The position numbers were made by a program, and so were the translations under genes. A DNA stretch of 23,286 nt, from positions 1 through 23,286 of the forward strand of contig CAJWSN010000006.1 in NCBI GenBank assembly GCA_913046175.1, read 5' to 3'. The notes beneath the pieces are model-generated. The model saw only the letters and a program-made list of their open reading frames with translations, was not told the origin of the DNA and searched no databases. This document shows positions 7,534-15,099 of the stretch, one piece after another. Positions within the stretch are counted from its first letter, which is position 1. Every line of letters begins with the position of its first letter. This DNA comes from an uncultured Opitutia bacterium (lineage in GTDB: Bacteria > Verrucomicrobiota > Verrucomicrobiia > Opitutales > JABJCN01).

Positions 7534-8434
7534 GAAGCAGATACAAATTTTTCCATCGTTGGTTGTTTTAGCAACGGGTTTATTTTTTCTTTCAGGATGC
7601 GGGGACATTACCCTGACCAACCTGACCCCGAAGAAACTACCCAAGAATCCTTCCAGAATCTACACGCTAAGCGTAGATGCCCAAATAAATAACGGCGCCG
7701 TGGATCGGGGAAGCATGGGGGCAGAAATCGTGATTGACGGAAAAGCCTACCCGATGGAAAAAAGCGAAGCGGGCAAGGATATCTACGAGTTCGACTACCG
7801 TCTCCCAGGTGAACGCCGCGACGCAAAGTACTTCTATAAGATCAAGTACAGCCTGGAAAATATAGCCGGCACCACCAAGAAGGAAGTGAAAAGCGCACTC
7901 CAGCAGTTCACATTGTCAAACCGCTATGTCATCACTCTGGAAAGTGAAAGGGCCCCTGTGGGTGCCACAATCCCTGTCCTCGGGCGGGGCTTCACTGAGT
8001 TTGACAAGATCGTATTGGGTGAGGACGAAGCCATCACGAATTTCGTTTCAGAAAGTCAGCTTTCCTTCATCGTGCCCACCCTGGAGGCCGGCAAGACCTA
8101 CAAGGTTTCCATGGAAGGTGCGAAGGGACGAGAGCCGATAGGCAACTTTCGGGTGGATCCATCCACCATCAATGTCATTCCGAAAATGCTTTCCCTCCAG
8201 CCCGGGCAAAAAGAGCTGATGATTTTTCAGATTCAGTTCGAGGCCCCGCCCGGAGGACTGTTCATTGACGTCAAGACGGATGTCCCCAACAGCGTCAAGA
8301 TGCCGGAAGTCATTGTTCCAGGAGGCGCACGCACCGTCAGCATCAATGTCCAGGGCGGCGAACCCGGTTCGGGAAGCATTGTAATCCGGATGCCGGGTTT
8401 TGAGGAAGTTGTGATACCGGTCCAGGTGCTTTAA
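7532..8434 (+). CDS. Lipoprotein with a TIG/IPT-like immunoglobulin-fold domain
   Basis: A 300-residue protein of unknown function. Residues 1-23 form a type II signal peptide: a basic start, a hydrophobic stretch and lipobox LSGC with Cys23 as the lipidated residue, so it is likely anchored to the outer membrane by its lipid. The residues after Cys23 are Gly-Asp-Ile. Residues 40-128 are a beta-rich region. Residues 131-210 resemble a TIG domain (RYVITLESERAPVGATIPV, then GRGFTEFDKIVLGE, then LSFIVPTLEAGKTYKV). Residues 215-300 form another beta-sandwich-like part (SLQPGQKELMIFQI, then GSIVIRMPGFEEVVIPV). The start at 7532 is fixed by the signal peptide and overlaps the hemW start. Its 3' end converges with the nuclease-like gene at 8492, with no clear terminator between. 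It would be a natural client of the Lol system encoded at 15100-17050. Confidence 0.82.
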   Translation: MKQIQIFPSLVVLATGLFFLSGCGDITLTNLTPKKLPKNPSRIYTLSVDAQINNGAVDRGSMGAEIVIDGKAYPMEKSEAGKDIYEFDYRLPGERRDAKYFYKIKYSLENIAGTTKKEVKSALQQFTLSNRYVITLESERAPVGATIPVLGRGFTEFDKIVLGEDEAITNFVSESQLSFIVPTLEAGKTYKVSMEGAKGREPIGNFRVDPSTINVIPKMLSLQPGQKELMIFQIQFEAPPGGLFIDVKTDVPNSVKMPEVIVPGGARTVSINVQGGEPGSGSIVIRMPGFEEVVIPVQVL

Positions 8435-8491
8435 CAAGTTCCCGGCAAACAGGCTTTAAACTCCTTGGTTGGGGTTAATATGAGTTTCAGC

Positions 8492-9400
8492 TTACTTCAG
8501 GGGCAAATCCACATATACCATTCGATGGTCACTGGCTTTAAGCGTGCCTGAGGAATCCTCAATGTGTCCGCTGTGACGATTGCCATCTGGAAGCAGGTTC
8601 AACAACCCATAGGAGGCAAAAATATAATCAACCTGTGAATAGGTTGCTCCTCGGCGCCAATAGTGGGTCCAGACCCGATTTCTGGAATCCCGGCAATAAA
8701 TGTAGCGGGCAAGGCGGTTGCTGCCGCTCTTTAGTATGCGGGCGATCGGCTTGGTGTTCGGTGTGTCATTAAAATCACCACATAGGATGTAGGGATAATT
8801 ATTGGCTGGCGGATGCTTCTTTTTTAGGAAATCACGTACGGCTGTTGCCTCCTTTTCGCGTTTGATGGCTGCTTCCGGATCCTCCTTGCGTTCAGTTCGT
8901 TTACTCTTCAGGTGAACAGTGAACAAGCTCCAATGGACCTTCCCCGTCTTGAACTGCACCTCAAAAAGACCCCGCCGAACGACCCCGGGTTCGTTAAAGT
9001 ACTTGTATCCAAGATTATTGTGCTGAAGGACACCCTCAAACGGAATCTTGGATAAAACCGCCAAGTGCCGGTCCTCATCCGCTCCATCCATTAGACAAGC
9101 ATGTTTATAACGAATACCGTTGAGCAGCTGTAAATCCCTGCGCAGCTCTTCGAGGAAAGGCAGGGTGCCCATTTCCTGAAGGGCAAGAACATCCGGATTG
9201 ACCTTGGCAATTATTTCCCGAAGCGCCGTCTTTTCGTCTTCGGGCTTGGGGTGTTCCTTCCTCCATTTCCCATCCACCAATCGGTCAGCAACAAGGTAAT
9301 TCCTGACATTGTAGGTCGCGATTCGCAACCGCGCGTCCAAACTCCCCACACCACCAAACAACAACAAGAGGAGAAAGACCCTGGAGAGAACTCGACACAT
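8492..9400 (-). CDS. Secreted endonuclease/exonuclease/phosphatase-family protein
   Basis: A metal-dependent phosphoesterase-fold protein of 302 residues, likely exported: residues 1-23 (MCRVLSRVFLLLLLFGGVGS...) form a signal peptide. The fold's conserved motifs are in order: RIATYNVRNY at 26-35, DVLALQE with metal-binding Glu76, FTVHLKSK with His163, CGDFND with Asp209 and Asn211, YSQVDYIF with Asp258, and ASDHRMV with the catalytic Asp291-His292 pair. The family includes DNases, sphingomyelinases and inositol phosphatases, and the substrate cannot be told from sequence. The start is either GTG at 9406, overlapping the protease stop as GTGA, or ATG at 9400, which sits nine bases after an AGGA ribosome binding site; I prefer the latter. 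Tight linkage to the upstream protease gene suggests co-translation. Confidence 0.88.
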   Translation of the reverse strand: MCRVLSRVFLLLLLFGGVGSLDARLRIATYNVRNYLVADRLVDGKWRKEHPKPEDEKTALREIIAKVNPDVLALQEMGTLPFLEELRRDLQLLNGIRYKHACLMDGADEDRHLAVLSKIPFEGVLQHNNLGYKYFNEPGVVRRGLFEVQFKTGKVHWSLFTVHLKSKRTERKEDPEAAIKREKEATAVRDFLKKKHPPANNYPYILCGDFNDTPNTKPIARILKSGSNRLARYIYCRDSRNRVWTHYWRRGATYSQVDYIFASYGLLNLLPDGNRHSGHIEDSSGTLKASDHRMVYVDLPLK

Positions 9401-9402
9401 CT

Positions 9403-10683
9403 TCACAATTCCTGCCCCTTTTTCTTCCCTTTTTGGGAAAGGGCCTTCTCTCGTTCAAGCAGGGTGGGATGTGAATAATGGAAAAAGCTGTAAGTTGGAT
9501 GAGGAACAAGGTTGCTAAGGTTTTTGGTGTGCAGTTGCCTCAAGGCAGTTACCAGTGACTGGGAATCGTTCATGACATCCCGGGCAAAGGCATCGGCCTC
9601 ATATTCATTCTTGCGGGACCAAAAGTTGAAAAAGGGACCCAGCCAAAAGATAAAAACACCTGAAAACAACCCAAAGAGAAGAAGTGCGGGTAGGAAATCC
9701 GGCCGCCCACCCACATCAGAAAAGCCAAACTCAAGTTGCAACCATGGCTGTTCCTGCAACCAGTGGATGAACCAAAATCCACCAAAGGCCATGACCGCAG
9801 AAACAACAAGTCTCTGGGGGATGTGCCCCTTTTTGTAATGACCGATCTCGTGCGCCAGGACCGCCAAGAGTTCGCGAGGGGAGAGATGTTCGATGAGGGT
9901 GTCGAAGAGGACAATCCGCCGAAACTTCCCGAATCCAGTAAAATAGGCGTTGGAATGGGTGCTCCGCTTGCTGCCATCAATAACCTGGATCGTCTTCGCC
10001 TTGAATCCAGCGCGGTCGGCAAGCTCCATGAGGCTTTTACGGAGGTCCTCGTCAGGCAGTGGCGAAAGCTTGTTGAATAATGGAAGAATCCACATCGGGT
10101 AGATGATCATCATGACAAGCTGGAGTCCAAAAAAAAGCACGAAACCCCAAATCCACCAAATCGACCCGAATTTCTCAAAAACCCAAAGTAATGCCACCAG
10201 CGGAGGCCATGTCAGGATAACCATCAGCACAACGCCCTTGAACTTGTCCATCACCCAGAGCCCCTGTGTGGACTTGTTGAATCCAAATTTCTCCTCCAAA
10301 CGAAATTGTTTCCACCATTCAAAAGGCAGACCCGGGATTGACAGAATGAGCATCAATAAAATGAGAAGCATCGCATCCCAACCCATGCCGTCGGGGAGTT
10401 TACCGCTGAGCCAACCGTAAATCCAAGGCAACCCCCCAAGCACCAAAGCCACGAGGATCAAAGCATCAAAGGCCTCGGTTAAAATACCGAACCGCTCCTT
10501 CGCCGCGGTATAATTGAGGGATTTCTCATAATCCTGAGGACCAATCATGTTGCGATACGGTGTGGGGACCACCCCCCGGTTGCGTTCCCCTTCACGCAAA
10601 TTCAACACGCTCAAACAGATTTCCATGCCTGTCTTCGCCACAAGCAATCCAAGGATGGTCAAAGGCCCAGTATCAATCACCAT
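9403..10683 (-). CDS. M48-family integral membrane zinc metalloprotease (Ste24/CAAX-protease-like)
   Basis: A 426-residue multi-span membrane protease resembling Ste24p. The N-terminal part has several hydrophobic helices (about residues 5-25, 70-92, 103-120, 148-170 and 175-202). The zinc motif HEIGH is at 278-282, and the third zinc ligand Glu360 is in NEYEADAFA, after two further helices (about 291-309 and 330-354). The sequence GSKRSTHSNAYFTGFG at 237-252 is the typical substrate-groove strand. In eukaryotes the family trims prenylated proteins. In bacteria the role is usually membrane protein quality control, which is the more likely job here. ATG at 10683 is the start. It is divergent from xseB and very tightly followed by the secreted phosphoesterase-fold gene. 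Confidence 0.93.
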   Translation of the reverse strand: MVIDTGPLTILGLLVAKTGMEICLSVLNLREGERNRGVVPTPYRNMIGPQDYEKSLNYTAAKERFGILTEAFDALILVALVLGGLPWIYGWLSGKLPDGMGWDAMLLILLMLILSIPGLPFEWWKQFRLEEKFGFNKSTQGLWVMDKFKGVVLMVILTWPPLVALLWVFEKFGSIWWIWGFVLFFGLQLVMMIIYPMWILPLFNKLSPLPDEDLRKSLMELADRAGFKAKTIQVIDGSKRSTHSNAYFTGFGKFRRIVLFDTLIEHLSPRELLAVLAHEIGHYKKGHIPQRLVVSAVMAFGGFWFIHWLQEQPWLQLEFGFSDVGGRPDFLPALLLFGLFSGVFIFWLGPFFNFWSRKNEYEADAFARDVMNDSQSLVTALRQLHTKNLSNLVPHPTYSFFHYSHPTLLEREKALSQKGKKKGQEL

Positions 10684-10812
10684 TGTTTCAATTTGTTCAA
10701 TTCATCCGGTTTTGTCTTTCTCCTAGACTTTTTGAGCAAAAAGAGAAACATAAAAGGTGAGTGTTTTTAAAACCATCCAAAGGCCAAATCTCATCACCGA
10801 GCCTCAAAGGAA

Positions 10813-11055
10813 ATGGAAGAGAATCCCGTTAAGCCCACCTTTGAAGAAGCCATCGAACGACTGGAGGGAATTGTCAACTCCATGGAGGAGGGAAACACAC
10901 CTTTGGCAGAGCTCGTGGATAAATTTGAAGAAGGTACCCGGATGGCAAGGACATGCCAGGAACGGTTGAAGGAAGCGGAGACCCGGATTGCCCTTGTCAA
11001 AAAAACCCAGGAGGGTTTCGACCTGCAGGATCTCTCCACAACTGAGGAAGACTAA
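10813..11055 (+). CDS. xseB: Exodeoxyribonuclease VII small subunit
   Basis: XseB is the small helical subunit of exonuclease VII, which degrades single-stranded DNA together with XseA. The product is 80 residues, the normal size. The diagnostic core is FEEAIERLEGIVNSMEEG at 10-27, followed by LAELVDKFEEGTRMA and a C-terminal helix (QERLKEAETRIALV), giving the family's helical hairpin. An AAAGG lies only two bases before the ATG, unusually close for a ribosome binding site. xseA is not in the window. dxs follows 44 bases downstream on the same strand; an xseB-isoprenoid gene linkage is common in bacteria. Confidence 0.94.
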   Translation: MEENPVKPTFEEAIERLEGIVNSMEEGNTPLAELVDKFEEGTRMARTCQERLKEAETRIALVKKTQEGFDLQDLSTTEED

Positions 11056-11099
11056 ACAAAGACAGTTGTTAAGTTCCAACCTGCACAAGACACCCCGCA

Positions 11100-13022
11100 A
11101 TGGATATACTTGAAAAAATCAAGGGTCCCCACGACCTCAAGAAACTGGACCTTGAGGAACTCCATCAGCTATCTGCTGAAATTCGTGAGTGTATCATTGA
11201 TGTTACCGCTGAAAATGGTGGGCACGTAGGTCCCAATCTGGGCGTTGTGGAACTGACCATCGCCCTGCACAAGGTTTTTAACTCCCCAAAAGACAGGTTT
11301 ATCTTCGATGTGTCCCACCAGGGATATGTACACAAATTGCTCACTGGACGCAATGGGGATGATTTTCAAAAACTAAGGCGTACAGGAGGACTCAGCGGTT
11401 TCCTTTCACGAGAGGAATCAGAATACGACTGTTACGGCGCAGGACACGCAGGAACAGCCCTTTCCGCAGCCTTGGGAATGGCTGCCGCAAGAGACTTGCA
11501 AGGCTCCGATGAACACGTGGTGGCAATCTGTGGTGACGCCGCCTTTACCTGTGGAATTACACTTGAGGCCCTGAATAATATCTCTACTTCCACCAAACGC
11601 CTGATCGTGATCCTGAATGACAACGAGTGGTCCATAGACAAAAACGTGGGGGCAGTGGCACGGTGGCTCAATGAACTTATTACCAGCCCCGTCTATAAAC
11701 GTGTCCACGACAATGTTGAAAGCTTTCTTCAGAAGATTCCAGGCGGAGATTCAATCATTAGGCTGGGTTCACGCGCCAAAAAGGAGGCCAAGGATTTCAT
11801 ACTCGCCTCCAGTCTTTTTGAGAAATTTGGGCTGCGTTTCGTCGGACCAATTGACGGTCATGACATCAACCAGATCTGCCACTTCCTGGAATTTGCAAAA
11901 GCGTCTGAGGACCCCATCATCCTGCATGTCCTGACCAAGAAAGGCAACGGTTACGACGTAGCCATCCAGCAACCGGAGAAATTCCACGGGGCCAGCCCCT
12001 TTGACATCTCAACAGGAGAGTCCAAGAGCAAAGTGGCAGGAAATCCACCCAATTATCAGGACGTCTTTGGCCAACAACTCGTCAAGCATGCCAGCAGGGA
12101 TTCAAGAATCGTTGGAATAACTGGTGCCATGCCCAGCGGGACTGGACTAAATCATCTGCGCGACAAGTTGCCGGGACAATATTTTGATGTGGGCATTGCG
12201 GAAGAACATGCGGTGCTTTTCGCAGCTGGCATGGCAACCATGGGGAAAAAACCTGTATGCGCCATATACTCCACTTTTCTTCAGCGCGCTTTTGATCCAG
12301 TGATCCACGACGTCTGCCTGCAGAACCTTCCCGTTCTCTTCTGCATGGACCGAGCAGGTCTTTCCCCCAACGATGGTCCCACACATCACGGACTGTTCGA
12401 CATCTCTTATCTTCGATGCATTCCAAATGCCACGCTGATGCAACCAATGCATGAGGATGAATTGGCCGACATGATTGCAACGGGTCTTGAAATGAAAAGC
12501 CCGACATTCATCCGCTATCCAAGAGGCCAAGGCGAGGGAGTTCCAATCAAGGAAAAGCCAGAATTATTGAAAATTGGGAATGCAGAGATACTTCACGAAG
12601 GCACCGACATCGCCATTTGGGCAATTGGGCCAATGGTAAAGGAGGCACTTGCCCTGGCCAAATTACTGGAGGAGCAGGGAATATCCGCATGTATCGTCAA
12701 CGCGCGCTTCATCAAACCCCTGGATGTCACGCTTCTCACCTCCCACGCAGATAGACTTCGCTTGATTGTCACAATGGAGGACCACGTACTAAGCGGTGGA
12801 TTTGGAAGTGCAGTCCTTGAAACCCTTCAGGAAAATGGAATTCAGGCACCCGTTCAACGCATTGGCTGGCCTGACCGTTTCATCCATCATGGCTCCTCCA
12901 ACCAGTGCTTGAGGAATACCCAGGGTCTCTCCATCGAGAACATGGAAAATCAAATCCTTAAAAAATATCGGGAAGCCGGAGGCACCAGCACTTCTTCCCG
13001 CACAACTGCTCTTCAAGGCTGA
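11100..13022 (+). CDS. dxs: 1-deoxy-D-xylulose-5-phosphate synthase
   Basis: DXS condenses pyruvate and glyceraldehyde 3-phosphate to DXP, the entry step of the MEP isoprenoid pathway, and also feeds thiamine and pyridoxal synthesis. The product is 640 residues against 620 in E. coli. Recognisable blocks are DVSHQGYVHKLLTGR at 70-84, YGAGHAGTALSAALG at 112-126, the thiamine-diphosphate motif CGDAAFTCG at 144-152 with LNDNEWSID at 172-180, VGPIDGHD at 248-255, and VGIAEEHAVLFAAG at 364-377 where Glu368 aligns with the cofactor-activating Glu370 of E. coli. IYSTFLQRAFD and FIRYPRGQGEG follow. The usual GDG is GDA here (Ala147), which is odd. The rest of the active site is intact. No strong ribosome binding site is visible; translation may be coupled to xseB. 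Confidence 0.96.
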   Translation: MDILEKIKGPHDLKKLDLEELHQLSAEIRECIIDVTAENGGHVGPNLGVVELTIALHKVFNSPKDRFIFDVSHQGYVHKLLTGRNGDDFQKLRRTGGLSGFLSREESEYDCYGAGHAGTALSAALGMAAARDLQGSDEHVVAICGDAAFTCGITLEALNNISTSTKRLIVILNDNEWSIDKNVGAVARWLNELITSPVYKRVHDNVESFLQKIPGGDSIIRLGSRAKKEAKDFILASSLFEKFGLRFVGPIDGHDINQICHFLEFAKASEDPIILHVLTKKGNGYDVAIQQPEKFHGASPFDISTGESKSKVAGNPPNYQDVFGQQLVKHASRDSRIVGITGAMPSGTGLNHLRDKLPGQYFDVGIAEEHAVLFAAGMATMGKKPVCAIYSTFLQRAFDPVIHDVCLQNLPVLFCMDRAGLSPNDGPTHHGLFDISYLRCIPNATLMQPMHEDELADMIATGLEMKSPTFIRYPRGQGEGVPIKEKPELLKIGNAEILHEGTDIAIWAIGPMVKEALALAKLLEEQGISACIVNARFIKPLDVTLLTSHADRLRLIVTMEDHVLSGGFGSAVLETLQENGIQAPVQRIGWPDRFIHHGSSNQCLRNTQGLSIENMENQILKKYREAGGTSTSSRTTALQG

Positions 13023-13040
13023 AGAAAAAACAGGGGAAGT

Positions 13041-13235
13041 TTATTTTGTGAGCGTCCAGGATCGCAAGGCAGCGCATACACGATCCGGATTCTTTGAGAT
13101 CAACTCCCGCATCATCTCAGGTGTCATGCGGTCGCCTTCTGCCTCTATAATATTTTCAGGCAGCTTCTCTATTAGCCCACTGGAATCCGGTTCACCATGC
13201 AAAACCAGATCCGTACTGTCTTCTTTTTCTTTCAA
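13041..13235 (-). CDS. Small hypothetical ORF, tail similar to flagellar FliF C-terminus
   Basis: This is a 64-codon frame starting with TTG at 13235; a stop lies nine codons further upstream and there is no ATG before residue 37. The N-terminal half is acidic and unordered-looking. The last 28 residues (MTPEMMRELISKNPDRVC... ending RSWTLTK) resemble the C-terminal tail of the flagellar M-ring protein FliF, the segment that binds FliG (typically ELxxxNPExVAxxLRxW). Nothing else flagellar is in the window. It may be a remnant of a larger gene or a free-standing small protein, and it may not be expressed. The ORF converges with dxs (18-base gap). The remainder of this interval, up to 13392, is AT-rich and holds no other gene I can support. 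Confidence 0.35.
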   Translation of the reverse strand: MKEKEDSTDLVLHGEPDSSGLIEKLPENIIEAEGDRMTPEMMRELISKNPDRVCAALRSWTLTK

Positions 13236-13392
13236 GCGGAACGAGGGGAGTTTTTGAAGTCAGTAGCACACTAACAGTTTTTGCAAGGAAAAGAAATGTT
13301 TAAGATTTCCAACTTTCCGTAGCTTCCGTATAGACAAGAGTCTCAGCCCGTAACATAAATCAAGTAATGATAAAAATGAAATCCGTGCAAAC

Positions 13393-13686
13393 ATGACCAG
13401 CGTAAAAGACGACCACCTTTCCGATATCATCTCGCTTGTTCAAGGTGCGCCAAAGAAAAAAGCGGCGTCAAAGGCTTCGACAGCCTCCAAGCCTGCGCCT
13501 TCAAGAAAAAACAAAAAGAAGGCTGGTCGCAAGGCCTTGCCTGCCAAAAACCGGCGAAGTGAAATTCTCATCGTCCGTCTGACAAGGGACGAGAAGATTG
13601 AACTGCGAAAGATTGCGCGGCAAAACCATACGACTCTTTCTTCCTACGTTCGTAAAACCTCCATTGGTGTGAGTGACGATAAATAA
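13393..13686 (+). CDS. Small basic protein with a ribbon-helix-helix-like C-terminus
   Basis: 97 residues. Residues 1-18 are a short acidic/hydrophobic start (DDHLSDIISLVQ). Residues 20-55 are extremely rich in Lys, Ala, Ser and Pro (APKKKAASKAS...KKKAGRK), like histone-H1 or nucleoid-protein tails. Residues 56-91 (ILIVRLTRDEKIELRKIA, then HTTLSSYVRKTSIG) have the beta strand followed by two helices expected of a ribbon-helix-helix DNA-binding fold, similar in style to MobC-type relaxosome accessory proteins and to antitoxins. No relaxase or toxin gene adjoins it. A DNA-binding role is an inference. It is followed after 8 bases by the membrane-protein gene at 13695, so the two are probably co-transcribed. 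Confidence 0.68.
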   Translation: MTSVKDDHLSDIISLVQGAPKKKAASKASTASKPAPSRKNKKKAGRKALPAKNRRSEILIVRLTRDEKIELRKIARQNHTTLSSYVRKTSIGVSDDK

Positions 13687-13694
13687 GCCGAAGG

Positions 13695-13958
13695 ATGTAT
13701 AATTCCCTCGCGAACATGCCAGGTCACAATGCCGGAAACCTGCCTTTCATGGCAGGCGGGATTTTACTGGTCGCCCTTCTTTTTTATGGATTGCGCCTAT
13801 GGAGCCGATTTCAAGGGAAGAAGGGGGATTCCTTCGGCCTCGTGGAAAATCCGGGAAGGTATAGAATTTTTGCAATCCTTGGGATTATTTTTTTCTTCTT
13901 CGTGATAGGGCTGGTCATCGGTGATGTCGTGGAAGGTTGGCTCAACCAAGAGCATTGA
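13695..13958 (+). CDS. Small two-helix membrane protein, function unknown
   Basis: 87 residues with two strong hydrophobic segments: about residues 17-36 (FMAGGILLVALLFYGLRLW) and 57-77 (YRIFAILGIIFFFFVIGLV), joined by a charged loop containing RFQGKKGD. I do not recognise the family. An AAGG immediately precedes the ATG at 13695, which is too close to be a good ribosome binding site. ATG at 13716 is an alternative that would leave both helices intact. The stop codon overlaps the ATG of a 45-codon frame (TGATG at 13956-13960). Confidence 0.6.
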   Translation: MYNSLANMPGHNAGNLPFMAGGILLVALLFYGLRLWSRFQGKKGDSFGLVENPGRYRIFAILGIIFFFFVIGLVIGDVVEGWLNQEH

Positions 13959-14095
13959 TGAACTTCACCACTCTCCCCAATGAGGGTGTTTACTTTCATG
14001 GGACACAGGATATTTACAGCGGTGTAATATTTCACTTCGCCCATGGTTGGCACCAGCTCGTCATAACGATTCAGGGAAGCATGGATTATTCCTGA
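13958..14095 (+). CDS. Candidate 45-residue micro-ORF coupled to the preceding gene
   Basis: The ATG at 13958 shares its first base with the stop of the preceding membrane-protein gene (TGATG), a configuration that allows re-initiation. The 45-residue product (MNFTTLPNEGVYFHG... ending IQGSMDYS) resembles nothing I know; it has no membrane helix and is rich in His, Tyr and Phe. A frame on the opposite strand (GTG at 14140, preceded by AAGGGAAG) overlaps the same bases, and I cannot decide between them. Treat as a possibility. Confidence 0.25.
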   Translation: MNFTTLPNEGVYFHGTQDIYSGVIFHFAHGWHQLVITIQGSMDYS

Positions 14096-14146
14096 CCGGA
14101 GATTCCTTGCCAATCTGGGCGTTAAGGAATCGACGGGCACCTTCCC

Positions 14147-15082
14147 TTAACTAGAAGTGCCATCAATAATTTGCTCCGTAATCTGAATGGCAATCTCCAA
14201 GGCTCGTTTCCCAAATGCAACCCCGACCTTTGGGGTCTCACGATTGCGGACACAATTCGCAAAAGCGGCCAGTTCCAGCATGAGGGGTTCCCCTTTCTCA
14301 ATTGGAATCTCCTCACGGGATAATTCTGGCCCATCCTTCACCAAAAGGTGCCCCTTTTGATTCATGAAGTCCAATGAAAGGTAGTTGTTGTCCTGAAAGA
14401 CACGTATCTCCCTTACTTTTTTCTCACTCACACGACTGACATTCAGGTTCGCCACACAACCATTTCCGAATTCAATCCGGGCATTGGCAATATCCTCACG
14501 CCCTGACAGGACACTGACGCCGATGGAACGAATATCAGCCACTGGAGAACGTACAAGCTGGAGAATGACACCGATGTCATGAATCATTAAATCCAATACC
14601 ACGCCGACCTCCGTACCTCGGGGGTTGAAGGGAGCAAGCCTGTCCGAAGTAATGTATCGCGGTGCCATGACACGTTCCTCAAGGAACTCCATCACCGGAT
14701 TGTAATGCTCCACATGACCAACCTGCACGATGCACCCCCCTCGATTGGATGCCTCCAGAATCTCCTCGGCCTCGCTTAATCCATTGCAAACTGGCTTCTC
14801 AATGAGAAGGTGACAGCCCGATTGAAGCAGTGGAACCGCCACCTCGCGGTGCAAATCCGTCGGAACAGCAATACTGGCGGCCTCACAGGATTCTGACAAC
14901 TCGCCGAGGGTTGAAAAAACTTTACATCCATACAGGTCGGCGACCTCGCTTGCACGAGCGGCATTTACATCATATATGCCGATCAAGTCGCACTGGGAAA
15001 GCTCTGAGTAAATTCTGGCGTGATGCTGTCCAAGGTATCCCACTCCGGCAACACCGCATTTCAATGGATTCTCCTCTGTCAT
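14147..15082 (-). CDS. Gfo/Idh/MocA-family NAD(P)-dependent sugar oxidoreductase
   Basis: A 311-residue cytosolic oxidoreductase. The Rossmann motif GVAGVGYLGQHHAR at 10-23 binds NAD(P), IEKPV at 94-98 contains the active-site Lys96, and DLMIHDIGVILQL gives the conserved acid-His pair later in the protein. The substrate is not determinable. The GxGxLGQHHAR start is shared with enzymes annotated as UDP-GlcNAc 3-dehydrogenase (GnnA-like), which make amino-sugar precursors of lipid A. That is a reasonable hypothesis next to Lol genes, but no gnnB aminotransferase or lpx gene is present. I chose ATG at 15082; GTG at 15094 is an alternative. It follows lolD after 17 bases and ends the lysS-lol run. 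Confidence 0.87.
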   Translation of the reverse strand: MTEENPLKCGVAGVGYLGQHHARIYSELSQCDLIGIYDVNAARASEVADLYGCKVFSTLGELSESCEAASIAVPTDLHREVAVPLLQSGCHLLIEKPVCNGLSEAEEILEASNRGGCIVQVGHVEHYNPVMEFLEERVMAPRYITSDRLAPFNPRGTEVGVVLDLMIHDIGVILQLVRSPVADIRSIGVSVLSGREDIANARIEFGNGCVANLNVSRVSEKKVREIRVFQDNNYLSLDFMNQKGHLLVKDGPELSREEIPIEKGEPLMLELAAFANCVRNRETPKVGVAFGKRALEIAIQITEQIIDGTSS

Positions 15083-15099
15083 AATCAAAGCCACACTAT

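Noticed and set aside
10728..10743. AT-rich palindrome CTTTTTGAGCAAAAAG between the protease gene and xseB
   Set aside because: It is a weak A/T stem in a divergent promoter region, with no operator or terminator context to support a function.
13811..14140. A 109-codon minus-strand frame starting at GTG with a purine-rich upstream stretch
   Set aside because: Its second half is antisense to the convincing two-helix membrane protein and reads as low-complexity Ser/Thr/Pro and Lys. Only the part at 13960-14140 remains arguable and is mentioned with the micro-ORF.
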